A stretch of DNA of 64,000 nt from MPNP01 sp026710155. Its GTDB lineage: Bacteria > Pseudomonadota > Alphaproteobacteria > Rhodobacterales > Rhodobacteraceae. Position 1 is the first letter of the stretch. Each line of letters begins with the position of its first letter. The DNA lies in the NCBI GenBank assembly GCA_965200885.1, contig OZ241737.1, forward strand, positions 2,232,001 through 2,296,000, written 5' to 3'. Shown piece by piece: positions 1 to 9,348 of the stretch. The notes under the pieces are model-generated. The model was not told where the DNA came from. It did not search any database and saw only the letters and a list, made by a program, of their open reading frames with translations. The translations under genes were made by a program, and so were the position numbers.

Positions 1-394
1 CAGTGCCACCCACCCCATTGAAGTACCGACACTTCTCCGAAAAGCCTTGTCATGCACGCTTCTGCCCCTTGGGGATAGAAAACGGACAAAACTGAAATGG
101 ACGATGAACGAATCAAACCGGAAAAGATCAAAAACACCAAATTCGGTCATTACATGGCAAAATTAACCGCAATGAAAAAAACACACCCGAGGAAAAACTT
201 ATGTTTTGCAACCTTTCAGGAACGTTATATTTTCAATTTCTTGTTGAAAAGTGCTCAGCCAGCATTCAATAAAATTTTTTTTGTGATCAATCCTTTCTCA
301 GTAGCTGAAGATGATTTTTGATGAAAATATCTTTACTTTTCAACATAAACAATAAATTTGAAAAGAATATAACCTACCAAAAAGGACGAAGACC
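1..394. other. Left-edge stretch without a convincing gene
   Basis: I see no supportable gene here. A 74-codon frame at 97..321 is lysine- and phenylalanine-rich, has no recognisable motif, and lies in AT-rich sequence downstream of the convergent end of the LysR gene. The first 70 bases are more GC-rich and could be the tail of a feature cut by the window edge. Confidence 0.4.
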
Positions 395-1324
395 CTATTT
401 ATTAATTGAGTTTATTTTTGGTAAGTCCATTCCTTTGACCTCAGCCAAAATGAAATCCCGAAAAACTTTCAATTTTTTGGATTCCTTCAATTCGTAAGAA
501 TAAGCCAGATAAAGTGGTATTGGGGCAGATTCCAAATCGGGTAATACCTTTATAAGTTCTGGTACCATTTCGGCTACATAGCTAGGGAGCAAACCAATAC
601 CCAAATTATTTTTTACCCCAAGAAAAACCCCATAGTAATTGTTGATTGTCATTTGATGATTTACCTTCAAGTTCATCATCTCGTTTATGAATGCCTTTGC
701 TTGTGGTGCATCCAAGGTAGAATTCTTTTGACTGATCAAGCGATGTTCACTCAAGTCTTCGATCTTTTCGGGAATCCCCATGGAACCTGCATATTCCTTG
801 GTCATGAATAGTCCTAGGGAAGTTGACATGATTTTTTTTCGAACAAGGTCGGCTTCAGAGGGTTCCTTCATTCTGATGGCTATATCTGCCTCACGCATAG
901 GGAGATCAAGAATTTTATCATCCAGCATCAGGGTCAGATTGAGATCTGGATATCTCTTGAACAATTTGGGCAAGCGAGGTGAGATCCATAACGTGCCAAA
1001 GCCGGTTGTTGTCGTTACCCGCAATTCCCCGCGGGCCAATTCACTGAAATCCTTGATCTGGTTGCTGGCTTTTGTCAATTGCTTATCCATGACTTCAACT
1101 GCATCAAGAAGAATTGTTCCCTGCTCGGTAAGAATGGTTCCTCTTGCATGACGATGAAACAGTTGGGTGGACAGGTCTGCTTCCAGTGAACGTATCCGCC
1201 TGCTGACTACAGATTGGTGCAATTGAAGAATTTCGCCAGCGCGGTAAACTGAACCTGACTTGGCTACTTCAAGAAAAACCCTCAGTTTATCCCAATCGTT
1301 TAGAGGTAAATTCTGATTGGACAT
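395..1324 (-). CDS. LysR-family transcriptional regulator
   Basis: Predicted one-component DNA-binding regulator of 309 residues, the usual LysR length. Residues about 10-70 form the winged helix-turn-helix: the stretch around VYRAGEILQLHQSVVSRRIR matches the LysR recognition helix. The rest fits the two-lobed inducer-binding domain, including RVTTTTGFGTLWISPRL at the start of the effector region. ATG start (MSNQ). It lies 39 bp downstream of, and on the same strand as, a short-chain dehydrogenase, so the two may be co-transcribed. The inducer and targets cannot be read from the sequence. The dehydrogenase is a plausible target only by proximity. Confidence 0.9.
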   Translation of the reverse strand: MSNQNLPLNDWDKLRVFLEVAKSGSVYRAGEILQLHQSVVSRRIRSLEADLSTQLFHRHARGTILTEQGTILLDAVEVMDKQLTKASNQIKDFSELARGELRVTTTTGFGTLWISPRLPKLFKRYPDLNLTLMLDDKILDLPMREADIAIRMKEPSEADLVRKKIMSTSLGLFMTKEYAGSMGIPEKIEDLSEHRLISQKNSTLDAPQAKAFINEMMNLKVNHQMTINNYYGVFLGVKNNLGIGLLPSYVAEMVPELIKVLPDLESAPIPLYLAYSYELKESKKLKVFRDFILAEVKGMDLPKINSINK

Positions 1325-1363
1325 AATCCATACCCATTTAATTTAGACGCCAAATCTACTGTC

Positions 1364-2149
1364 TTACTTGTAGCCAAGTTGAGACAAATCACATTTAATG
1401 CAATTAACAACTGCTGAAGTCCCTCCATCAACTGGAAGGTCTATACCTGTAATCCAATGACTCTTGTTGCTGATCAGAAACATGATGACTTCAGCCACTT
1501 CCTGCGGTGTTCCAGGTCGGCCTATACGGTTTATCATTTGGGCCGACCGTTCGCCAAAGGCAGAAATAAAATCGTCAAGTATCCTGGTCTGTATGGCTGC
1601 CGGACTTACTGAATTAATTCTGATTTCCTTCTTCTTAAGTCCTTCGCAACTTGCCATGGTCCAGACGATAACTGCTTCCTTGGATAAATCGTAGGCTCTT
1701 ACATGATTTAGTTCTTCTTGCTTACAAAAAAAAGTCAGGTCAGAAAGATTTGTAATAGTGATCAACTGCTTTATCTGTGGGAGGTTTTCTTTCCAATTTG
1801 AACCTGCTTTGGAGGCCAGGTTTACCAGTGAAGAACCGGGATTCATTTTGGGAATGATGATTTCAGAAACCTTCCTTAAGGCCATGAAATTGACGAGAAG
1901 AATATCAAGCTCATTCGATTCCCTTGGAGGCAAGCCTGCAGAATTGATCAAAGCATCAAAATTTCCGGCCAATTCATGTTCGAGTTTATCCAGGCTGTCT
2001 ACATCTGTAAAATCCGCCTTGATCCAGGCAACATCATTGATATCGGGTTCCATGACATCAATAATCACTATTTCTTCTGCAATCCCCGCCAGCAAATTGC
2101 AACATTCTTTACCAATCCCACTGGAACCGCCGGTAACCACCACTCTCAT
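1364..2149 (-). CDS. Short-chain dehydrogenase/reductase (SDR)
   Basis: Classical SDR-type NAD(P)-dependent oxidoreductase of 261 residues, presumably cytoplasmic. The Rossmann nucleotide-binding motif TGGSSGIG is at residues 6-13, NSAG corresponds to the NNAG motif near residue 88, and the catalytic pair sits in YDLSK. A C-terminal GIDLPVDGGT is the usual SDR ending. It resembles 3-alpha-hydroxysteroid or related alcohol dehydrogenases, but the substrate cannot be told from sequence. It begins 94 bp from the divergent glnE start, so the gap should hold both promoters. The LysR gene follows on the same strand. Confidence 0.88.
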   Translation of the reverse strand: MRVVVTGGSSGIGKECCNLLAGIAEEIVIIDVMEPDINDVAWIKADFTDVDSLDKLEHELAGNFDALINSAGLPPRESNELDILLVNFMALRKVSEIIIPKMNPGSSLVNLASKAGSNWKENLPQIKQLITITNLSDLTFFCKQEELNHVRAYDLSKEAVIVWTMASCEGLKKKEIRINSVSPAAIQTRILDDFISAFGERSAQMINRIGRPGTPQEVAEVIMFLISNKSHWITGIDLPVDGGTSAVVNCIKCDLSQLGYK

Positions 2150-2242
2150 AAATTTCTCTCCGGGTTTAAGAAATCTGTATAAGGCTAATTTAACAAAATA
2201 TAATTGTGTTGTAAGATAAATTCAGTTTTTCAAAGGTTAAGA

Positions 2243-5062
2243 ATGTCAGCCGAAATTAATTTTGAATCAGGGATTACCAGAACACCCGTTCCTTTGGAAG
2301 GAGAGGCTCCAGATATTATGCCGGAATCTGTTGCCCGGCAATATCCGAATTTTGAACAATTGCTATCACATACAGCATGCTGCAGCCCATATTTGAATAG
2401 TTTAATCAATACTGATCCCAAGTGGCTGGAAGAAATTGCCGGGCAAAATCCAAAGGACATCCTTAACCAACTCTGCACTTTACCGGAACATGAAAATGTC
2501 ACTCAAACAATCAAAAACCTGCGAGCAAGAAAGAAAAAGATTGCTCTCTTGACAGCTCTTACCGATTTGGGGGGTATCTGGAATCTCTTTGAGGTAACTG
2601 GAGCCCTTACACAATTTGCTGATTTTTCATGCCAAACACTCCTATCGACTCTCGTTAATGAATCTGCTGACAAGGGAAGATTGCAATTGGACCCGGTGGA
2701 AGACCCTGCTGGCATGGGGGGCATATTTATACTCGCAATGGGTAAAATGGGGGGCAGGGAGCTTAATTATTCATCAGACATCGATCTTGTGGTTTTATTT
2801 GATGAAAAACGGCATCCGGTCAATCGCTTCAATTTTGTCAAATCCGAGTTTGTTAAAATCACTAGAAGGTTTGCCAAGCTCATGGGTGAGGTCTCTGCCG
2901 AGGGATATGTGTTTCGAACTGACCTGAGGTTGCGTCCCGACCCTTTTGTCAACCCTGTTTGCATCTCTGTAGGAGGTGCCGAAAGATATTATGAAAGTTT
3001 TGCTAGAACATGGGAACGGGCTGCCTACATAAAGGCCAGACCCTGTGCCGGCGATATCGGCTCGGCTCAAAACTTTCTTTCCAACATAGAACCTTTTGTC
3101 TGGAGGCTCAATCTGGATTTTTCTGCCATTCAGGACTCAAGTGAAATGAGGTTGAGGATTTGGGAAAACAGGGGAACTGGAGATTGGGAAAACCTGCCGG
3201 GTTTCAATTTGAAACTGGGGAAGGGGGGTATCAGGGAAATCGAATTGTTTGTTCAAACATTCCAAATGGTAGCCGGAGGCAGGGATCAAACCTTGCGGGT
3301 TCCAGACACCATGGGAGCTTTGGCAGCCATTAACCACAAGGGGTGGGTAGATGATGATTCAAAAAGGATTCTAGAAGAAAGTTATTGTAAACTCAGGACC
3401 TGGGAGCACAGGGCTCAAATGATCAGGGATGCACAGACCCATGCCATACCCAAGGTGGAAAATGAAATCGTCCGCATGGCTGCCCTTTATGGCGAGGATA
3501 ATTTGGACAGATTCCTTAAGGAAATAAAATTGACACTTGGGGGGGTTCACAAAACCACTGAAACCTTTTTTTCAACCGATACAGAAGGTCAAGATGAATA
3601 TGACACCTCCTTCATGGAGGAAAGCGATTGGGAAACGGTAAATACCTGGCGACAATTGCCTGCCTTCAGAACCGAGAGGGCATCCAAAATATTCGCAAGA
3701 TTGCATCCCACGATTTTCAACCGATTGGCCAGATCAAGTCATCCCCGTGAAGCCCTTCTGCAATTGGATGGCTTTCTGCGGGGACTGCCTGCGGGTGTAC
3801 AACTATTCTCATTATTCGAGGCCAACCAGCACCTGTTGGAGCTTTTGGTGGATACTTGTGCCATGGCTCCTCGATTGGCATCGTCCCTGTCCAAAAACAC
3901 ACAGGTATTTGATGCTGTCCTTGAGCAGGGTTTTATTGTTCCCCTGGAAGACGAAAAGGTACTTGAGAAAACCCTCAGTGATGGTCTTGGAAAGGCTTCG
4001 GACTATGAAAGTGTACTCCGAGTGGCCAGAAGATGGAACAATGAAAACAATTTCAAGGTGGGTGTACACCTGCTAAAAGGATTATCTAATAGTGAACAAG
4101 CCGGTAAATCCTATGCACGACTGGCAAATTGCGTTATCAAGTCATTGGTACCATTTGTTGTCGAGCAATTTTCCACCACTTATGGACCACCACCCGGTAG
4201 AGGATTTGTCTTTCTGGCCATGGGTTCACTGGGCGCCGAAAGCCTGACTTCACAATCCGACCTGGATTTGATCATGATTTATGATCCCCGGAAGGAAGAG
4301 TATTCCCAAGGCAAAAGACCTCTGGCAGTACAAGCATATTATGCCCGCCTGACACAGGCACTGGTTTCGGCACTTTCATCCCAGATGGCTGAAGGAAAGC
4401 TCTTTGAAATCGATATGAGGCTTCGACCTTCGGGGCGAAAAGGGCCGGTGGCAACCTCGCTCAATTCATTTATCCATTATCAGGAAAATAGTGCTTGGAC
4501 TTGGGAACATTTGGCTCTTACACGGGCGCGTTCGCTTGCCGGTAATGAGAAATTGGAAATTGAAATTGAGGATTTCAGGCAGAAACTTATCCACAAGCTT
4601 GAGGATTATCCCAAGATAATTACGGATGTCATTGACATGAGAAGGCGGTTATCTGAAAACACACCTGTTGAACAAAAGGAAGATATATGGGAATGTCGTT
4701 TGGGCAAAGGCAAATTGCTGGATATTGAATTGCTTGCACAAGCAGGCGCATTGATAACCAACTGCATGGAGAGGGATATTGGTTCGCAATTGCTGGCCAG
4801 CTCAGCTAATGGTTTGATGGCCCGGGAAGAATACGAGGAACTTACTTCTCATTATTCATTGCTAAGGCAGATCATGCAGGTTGCCAGATTAACGGTTGAA
4901 GGTAATTTCAACCCAGACTCGACAGGCAAGGGTGTTATCGAGATTTTATTGCAGCAAACCGGCATGGATTCGATTGAGTCATTGCAGGAAAAGGTTCAAA
5001 ATCAGACAAAAAATTCTAGGGCAATAATTTCGGATTTGATTGACGGTCGTTGGATGAAGTAG
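2243..5062 (+). CDS. glnE: Bifunctional glutamine synthetase adenylyltransferase/adenylyl-removing enzyme
   Basis: GlnE adds and removes AMP on glutamine synthetase in response to PII, tuning nitrogen assimilation. About 939 residues, the full family length. Two nucleotidyltransferase domains are visible. The N-terminal one has GKMGGRELNYSSDIDLV near residues 166-183, normally the deadenylylating half. The C-terminal one has GSLGAESLTSQSDLDLI near 658-675, normally the adenylylating half. Both keep the metal-binding D-x-D. The reading frame extends upstream to a TTG at 2204, but I chose the ATG at 2243, which follows an AAAGG-type ribosome site. The second domain has GAES where GGRE is usual; the carboxylates are intact. 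Confidence 0.95.
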   Translation: MSAEINFESGITRTPVPLEGEAPDIMPESVARQYPNFEQLLSHTACCSPYLNSLINTDPKWLEEIAGQNPKDILNQLCTLPEHENVTQTIKNLRARKKKIALLTALTDLGGIWNLFEVTGALTQFADFSCQTLLSTLVNESADKGRLQLDPVEDPAGMGGIFILAMGKMGGRELNYSSDIDLVVLFDEKRHPVNRFNFVKSEFVKITRRFAKLMGEVSAEGYVFRTDLRLRPDPFVNPVCISVGGAERYYESFARTWERAAYIKARPCAGDIGSAQNFLSNIEPFVWRLNLDFSAIQDSSEMRLRIWENRGTGDWENLPGFNLKLGKGGIREIELFVQTFQMVAGGRDQTLRVPDTMGALAAINHKGWVDDDSKRILEESYCKLRTWEHRAQMIRDAQTHAIPKVENEIVRMAALYGEDNLDRFLKEIKLTLGGVHKTTETFFSTDTEGQDEYDTSFMEESDWETVNTWRQLPAFRTERASKIFARLHPTIFNRLARSSHPREALLQLDGFLRGLPAGVQLFSLFEANQHLLELLVDTCAMAPRLASSLSKNTQVFDAVLEQGFIVPLEDEKVLEKTLSDGLGKASDYESVLRVARRWNNENNFKVGVHLLKGLSNSEQAGKSYARLANCVIKSLVPFVVEQFSTTYGPPPGRGFVFLAMGSLGAESLTSQSDLDLIMIYDPRKEEYSQGKRPLAVQAYYARLTQALVSALSSQMAEGKLFEIDMRLRPSGRKGPVATSLNSFIHYQENSAWTWEHLALTRARSLAGNEKLEIEIEDFRQKLIHKLEDYPKIITDVIDMRRRLSENTPVEQKEDIWECRLGKGKLLDIELLAQAGALITNCMERDIGSQLLASSANGLMAREEYEELTSHYSLLRQIMQVARLTVEGNFNPDSTGKGVIEILLQQTGMDSIESLQEKVQNQTKNSRAIISDLIDGRWMK

Positions 5063-5074
5063 GCAGATGGATAA

Positions 5075-5362
5075 ATGAACAAAAAGTTGAATTATCATTC
5101 AGCGGATCCAAGGGGGTTGATCTATGAAGCTTATCGGATGGAGCCACTGAAGGATGAAGAATACAGAAGCATTTTCCTTGACTGGGCATTGGGCCTTCCT
5201 ATGGATCAGGACACTTTTGAATTGATTAACGACCTGTTGTCCGTGTACCAGATTGAGTATCCCGATCATCCCATGACCAGGATCCTGTGTGAAGGACTGA
5301 AAACCAACAAAACCAGAACCAAACGACGTAGGTCAAGGACAAGTAGGAAAACTACGTCCTGA
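5075..5362 (+). CDS. Conserved hypothetical protein downstream of glnE
   Basis: A 95-residue protein starting 12 bp after glnE, so probably in its operon. It has a conserved-looking core with SADPRGLIYEAYRMEP near the N-terminus, a central FLDWALGLP, and a PDHPMTRIL segment. It ends in a very basic tail rich in Lys, Arg and Ser. No signal peptide or membrane segment. I recall similar small proteins encoded near glnE in related alphaproteobacteria but know no function. The basic tail could bind nucleic acid, which is inference only. Confidence 0.7.
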   Translation: MNKKLNYHSADPRGLIYEAYRMEPLKDEEYRSIFLDWALGLPMDQDTFELINDLLSVYQIEYPDHPMTRILCEGLKTNKTRTKRRRSRTSRKTTS

Positions 5363-5557
5363 TATATTTTACTAGGATTTTGTATGTTTGATGATCCTTC
5401 ATAAGGTGTTTTTGCTCAAATCTTGCAAATTCCCCCTGATTAAATACATGCTTCAAATTGTTATTTCCTGATTGGCTTATTCACCAATCTCTTGTTCCAG
5501 CCGAAAACACATCTCCATCAAAAATGATGACAGTGTAAAACTGATTGTAGGCAATGC

Positions 5558-6322
5558 TCAACAGGCCAATACATTGACCAATTCACCACGATTCGACCAC
5601 TGTATAGGATGCACTTGATAATTTCTTATCGCATCCACAACGTTATAGGAAACAGTTTTTTCAGAGTCGTTTAGGATTGCATAGGCACAAGCATCAGGGG
5701 AACGAACTTCTTTGATGTCGATCCAAGAAAATGCCATCACTTGCGCGGCATTGCGATCCGGATGATTAATGACTTTCAGGATGCGTTCAGGCTGTTTTTT
5801 CGATTTTGGTATGACAAAGTCAAAACGATAATCATAACCGCTCTTGCCAGTGAATTTGACATTTTGTGTATAGCGGATATCGGAAATATCTAGCCAATCA
5901 GCCACATCATCGTTAAACAGGTTGGTAAAAATGGGTGTGGCTAGATAGAAGAGATCGTTTACAGTTAGCATTGCCTGCACAAGGCTGTGCTTTTTTAAAG
6001 AAAAATTATTTTGAGTTACCTTTATCTCTAGAGCCCCTTCATTCTCTTTTACACCTTGGCCATTAAGTATGGCATGAAGCATGGATTTTCGCTTGGGACT
6101 GTCTATTTTGCAACCAGATAGCTCCAAATCATCTAGTATATATCCATCATCCGTCAGAACAAAACCATCATTTGTGTTCTTGGCATAAATCTGCAGGTAA
6201 TCATTATGTCGGTCTAAATATGGTGTGGTTATTTCGACGTAGTCTTCAACTTCACGAATTTTCGTTCGGTCTTTAAGCCAAGCCGAGTAACTGTCCAAAA
6301 GTGCCTGTATATTATTTATCAT
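5558..6322 (-). CDS. DUF1828/DUF1829 domain protein
   Basis: A 254-residue protein that fits a DUF1828 N-terminal half (hallmark-like VLTDDGYILDDLELSG near residue 55) and a DUF1829 C-terminal half (KSGYDYRFDFVIPKSKK, then INHPDRNAAQVMAFSWID). No membrane segment. Such proteins are typical of mobile or prophage-like DNA and their molecular function is not established. The start overlaps the stop of the upstream gene in an ATGA junction, so the two form a translationally coupled pair. The upstream partner is broken by a nonsense codon, so this may be the surviving half of a dead module. Confidence 0.8.
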   Translation of the reverse strand: MINNIQALLDSYSAWLKDRTKIREVEDYVEITTPYLDRHNDYLQIYAKNTNDGFVLTDDGYILDDLELSGCKIDSPKRKSMLHAILNGQGVKENEGALEIKVTQNNFSLKKHSLVQAMLTVNDLFYLATPIFTNLFNDDVADWLDISDIRYTQNVKFTGKSGYDYRFDFVIPKSKKQPERILKVINHPDRNAAQVMAFSWIDIKEVRSPDACAYAILNDSEKTVSYNVVDAIRNYQVHPIQWSNRGELVNVLAC

Positions 6323-6765
6323 GCGAACAGTCCCTTGATGATTGGTTGTTCAATTATGTTGCAGTATTGCATGAAATCTTCAAGCATCAGTCGTGGATCA
6401 GAGGGATTCGAGAATTTTTTGGATGGAACTGGATAAGCCCATTTATCCCCAAACCCTTCCTTGTAAAGATGCAAATGGGGTATATCTATTTCCTCGCCAT
6501 CCGGGTTGCGATGCGGTGCACCACCGAAATCGAGCCTTGCCAAGATCAGGGTTTTTCTTCCGCGATTTTGGTATGTCCCCTTACCAAGAGCAATCTTTGA
6601 TCACCAAATATCAAGGAAAAAACATTCGTTTCCGTCAACTGATACCAAGGGAGCAATGGCTTTTCCACCCAAACCCGAGTAGTTCAAAATATTAGAATCG
6701 ACACATCTCTTCTCCATGAAAAGAAGGGCATCAGCTTCTGCTTCAGTAATATTAACTTCAGTCAT
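6319..6765 (-). pseudogene. DUF6978-like gene with an in-frame TGA
   Basis: Reading from the ATG at 6765 gives a 148-codon frame ending at 6319 with one internal TGA at 6601-6603. It begins MTEVNITEAEADALLFMEKR, passes through VSVDGNECFFLDIW, meets the TGA, then continues in the same frame as SKIALGKGTYQNRGRKTLIL and RLDFGGAPHRNPDGEEI. Both halves are similar to DUF6978 proteins, which I recall as partners of DUF1828 genes. The TGA sits where an Arg codon is expected, so a CGA to TGA change explains it. It is coupled to the DUF1828 gene by ATGA overlap. Restart within the second half is possible but would give only about 74 residues. Confidence 0.75.
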
Positions 6766-6970
6766 GAAAATCCAATATTGTTTGGTGGACTGATCATTTT
6801 CATCTTTATTACTCTATCGGTGATTGGAAAATCAAATTCGTTACACTTGAATCCGCTTGAGCCTCCATCAGAAACATGGAATCATAGTGGTCTTTACCTT
6901 TTGTTGGGAATATCCCTACGTTATTGAAGAATTCTTGCAAAAGAATGCTCTTGGTATCCAATCATGAATA

Positions 6971-8272
6971 CTACTTGGGTCGGTCTTCTACGGGAATATA
7001 TTCCAGATTGACTTTACCCATGTATTTCTGCCTGGGTCTTCCGATCTTCAGTGTGGGATCAACAATCATCTCCTTCCATTGCGAAATCCAACCGACAGTT
7101 CTAGACAGGGCAAAAATCGGAGTAAACATCGAGGTTGGAAAACCCAGGGCATTGAGAATTATGCCAGAATAGAAATCCACATTAGGGTATAGCTTTCTAT
7201 CTCTGAAATAATCGTCCTCAAGGGCGATTCTTTCCAGTTCCTTGGCAACATTTAGTATGGGCTTGTTCTTGCTATCAACCAAATCAAGTACTGCATCAGC
7301 TGATTTTTTCATTACATGGGCACGTGGATCAAAGTTTTTATAAACCCTGTGACCAAAACCCATCAACCTGAAGGGATCATTTCTGTCCTTGGCCCTTTTC
7401 AGATATTCCGGGATTTTGTCTGGTGTGCCAATCTCGTGGAGCATCATCAGACATGCTTCATTGGCACCCCCATGGGCAGGGCCCCAAAGGCAGGCAATTC
7501 CTGCAGCGATACAGGCAAACGGGTTGGCGCCTGATGATCCGGCCAACCTGACGGTTGAGGTTGAGGCATTTTGCTCATGATCAGCATGGAGCATGAAAAT
7601 GCGGTCCATTGCAGTGCTGATGATCTCATTGCTTTCATATTTCTCAGCCGGTACAGAGAAACACATCTTCAGGAAATTTGAAGAATAATCAAGATCGTTG
7701 CTTGGATAGATATATGGCTGACCAATGGAATATTTATGGGCCATGGCAGTGATTGTAGGCAGCTTGGCAATCATCCTGATGCAGGCGATTTCCCTTTGCT
7801 GGGGATCATTGATATCAATGGAATCATGATAAAACGCCGAAAGCGCTCCAACCACACCTGTGATAATTGCCATTGGATGGGCATCCCGTCGAAACCCTCT
7901 GTAGAAATTAATCAACTGCTCATGAACCATGGTGTGCATGGTAACAAGTTCTTCAAACCGGACCATTTCGTCATAGGTTGGCAAATCACCATAAAGCAGA
8001 AGGAAACATACCTCTAGAAAATGGGAATGTTCGGCAAGATCCTCGATGCTGTAACCCCGGTATTGTAAAATTCCTTTTTCCCCGTCAATAAAGGTTATGT
8101 CCGATTGACAGGAAGCTGTGGATGTAAAGCCTGGATCATAGGTGAAAACATCGGCTTCTTTGTAAAGATTTCTTATATCAATTACATTCGGTCCTGCGGT
8201 AGGAGATGTAAATGGAAACTTGTATGTCTTACCATTTATATCCATTGAAACAAATCTATTGTCTTTTTTCAT
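6971..8272 (-). CDS. gltA: Citrate synthase
   Basis: Condenses acetyl-CoA and oxaloacetate to citrate at entry to the TCA cycle. About 433 residues, as in the hexameric bacterial type. Visible family motifs are GEKGILQYRGYSI in the N-terminal region, LHADHEQNASTSTVRLAGS, GPAHGGANE, the active-site GFGHRVYKNFDPRA near residue 310, and a C-terminal FALSRTVGWISQW. I chose the ATG at 8272 (MKKDN), which follows AGAGG; the frame also opens upstream at a TTG at 8287. In related genomes gltA lies close to gltX. Here about 4.8 kb of restriction-modification and mobile DNA separates them. Confidence 0.97.
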   Translation of the reverse strand: MKKDNRFVSMDINGKTYKFPFTSPTAGPNVIDIRNLYKEADVFTYDPGFTSTASCQSDITFIDGEKGILQYRGYSIEDLAEHSHFLEVCFLLLYGDLPTYDEMVRFEELVTMHTMVHEQLINFYRGFRRDAHPMAIITGVVGALSAFYHDSIDINDPQQREIACIRMIAKLPTITAMAHKYSIGQPYIYPSNDLDYSSNFLKMCFSVPAEKYESNEIISTAMDRIFMLHADHEQNASTSTVRLAGSSGANPFACIAAGIACLWGPAHGGANEACLMMLHEIGTPDKIPEYLKRAKDRNDPFRLMGFGHRVYKNFDPRAHVMKKSADAVLDLVDSKNKPILNVAKELERIALEDDYFRDRKLYPNVDFYSGIILNALGFPTSMFTPIFALSRTVGWISQWKEMIVDPTLKIGRPRQKYMGKVNLEYIPVEDRPK

Positions 8273-8598
8273 ATGACCTCTGTGCAATCGTGTTCAGTTG
8301 AAATATTGAATGTCAATATTTGAAAGTAAATCCTGTTTGGTTGAACCAAATCCAAGTAAGTAATGCAACCTCGAAATACCTAACTTAAGGAGGCACTCAT
8401 TGTGATTTTCAGGAGTATTACAACTACTGTAATACATACTAATGGAAACCATTCTTGTCAACCATATCACGAGCAGGATTATCAATTTTCCCTTGATGAT
8501 CCATCCACTTTGACCTTTATCCAAAGGGATAAACTCTACCAAAGGATTACTCACATTTCACCTCCCAACATGCTCGGTCACTTAATGGTTATAATTTT
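8273..8598. other. gltA upstream region, no gene seen
   Basis: About 330 bases between the gltA start and the hsdS cassette. It should contain the gltA promoter. An 86-codon minus-strand frame (8294..8554) has no family resemblance and I do not call it. Confidence 0.4.
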
Positions 8599-9191
8599 GG
8601 GGCTTATAAAGACGGGTTGACAATGAATCAACCCACCAGTTTGTCAAGATGGTGTTCAAACTGCCTCTGCCTCAATTCGATTTCCCTGGTTAATTCCTCC
8701 CGCAATCAAGTTTTCCGACAATCCCCACCTGTTTCTCGATGGGAGGGGTGCTGATTCCAGGATTTGCAAGAACCGCTTTCCGAAGCATCGGAATGGCATG
8801 TCCTCTTCCTGGTCGGGATGACATGAGAATTCCCTGTCTCTGCCTCAAATACATGAAACAGATGTTTTGTCGTAACACCGGGCGTTTTCGACTGTCACAA
8901 CAAAATAATGCCCCCTCCCTGCCGAAAACCAGATTGACATGAAATGCACATGGCCCGCCGATGCACCGCCACGGCTCATGGCAATGGAATCCGGCTCGGC
9001 GTTGAATTGATTGTGACATCCAGATGGCTTGACCCACTCCCCGTTCATGACAGGATATTCCCCGTCATGGCCATGGAGGATTTATTCAACGGGGTTCCAA
9101 TACGGATTTGTGACATCTTCGGGTTTCATCAGGCGGGATGGTTCAGATCAGGAGAAAATTGCAAATCTGTCAGCCCGTCTTTATAGACCCC
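8599..9191. mobile_element. Small transposable cassette carrying an hsdS fragment
   Basis: A 593-bp unit bounded by inverted repeats. The left end reads GGGGCTTATAAAGACGGG and the complement of the right end reads GGGGTCTATAAAGACGGG, with similarity continuing into TGACA. The flanks are ATAATTTT (8591-8598) and ATAATTTC (9192-9199), an 8-bp duplication with one mismatch. GGGG ends with 8-bp duplications resemble the IS1595-type elements elsewhere in this window. The only coding content is a degenerate single-TRD hsdS on the minus strand and there is no transposase, so it would be a non-autonomous, MITE-like cassette. Confidence 0.6.
8628..9150 (-). pseudogene. Degenerate single-TRD type I restriction specificity subunit (hsdS)
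   Basis: Minus-strand frames together spell an HsdS half. One has a TRD signature DSIAMSRGGASAGHVHF followed by an aromatic-rich strand. A second carries RQGILMSSRPGRGHAIPML, then the spacer-helix start ISTPPIEKQVGIVGKLD. A third ends REELTREIELRQRQFEHHLD and stops at 8628. That order (TRD, PP-x-E-K-Q linker, REIELRRKQ-type helix) is how one HsdS repeat ends. At least two frameshifts separate the pieces and the N-terminus is also disrupted, so it is not functional as it stands. HsdS chooses the target sequence for HsdM/HsdR; neither partner gene is in the window. Confidence 0.7.
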
Positions 9192-9348
9192 ATAATTTCC
9201 AAGCTATCGTAATTAATTTCAATCCTAAAAATTGAAAATGTTATGCCCTTATGCAGATTATCCCGTCAATTAAGTAGGAAAATTATCCCGGAGTATAATT
9301 TTCTTTACGCTAGAAGATTCCTTATCCAATACCATTTTCCATTGAAGG

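Noticed and set aside
97..321. 74-codon plus-strand frame near the left edge
   Set aside because: No motif, weak start context and AT-rich composition that produces long frames by chance.
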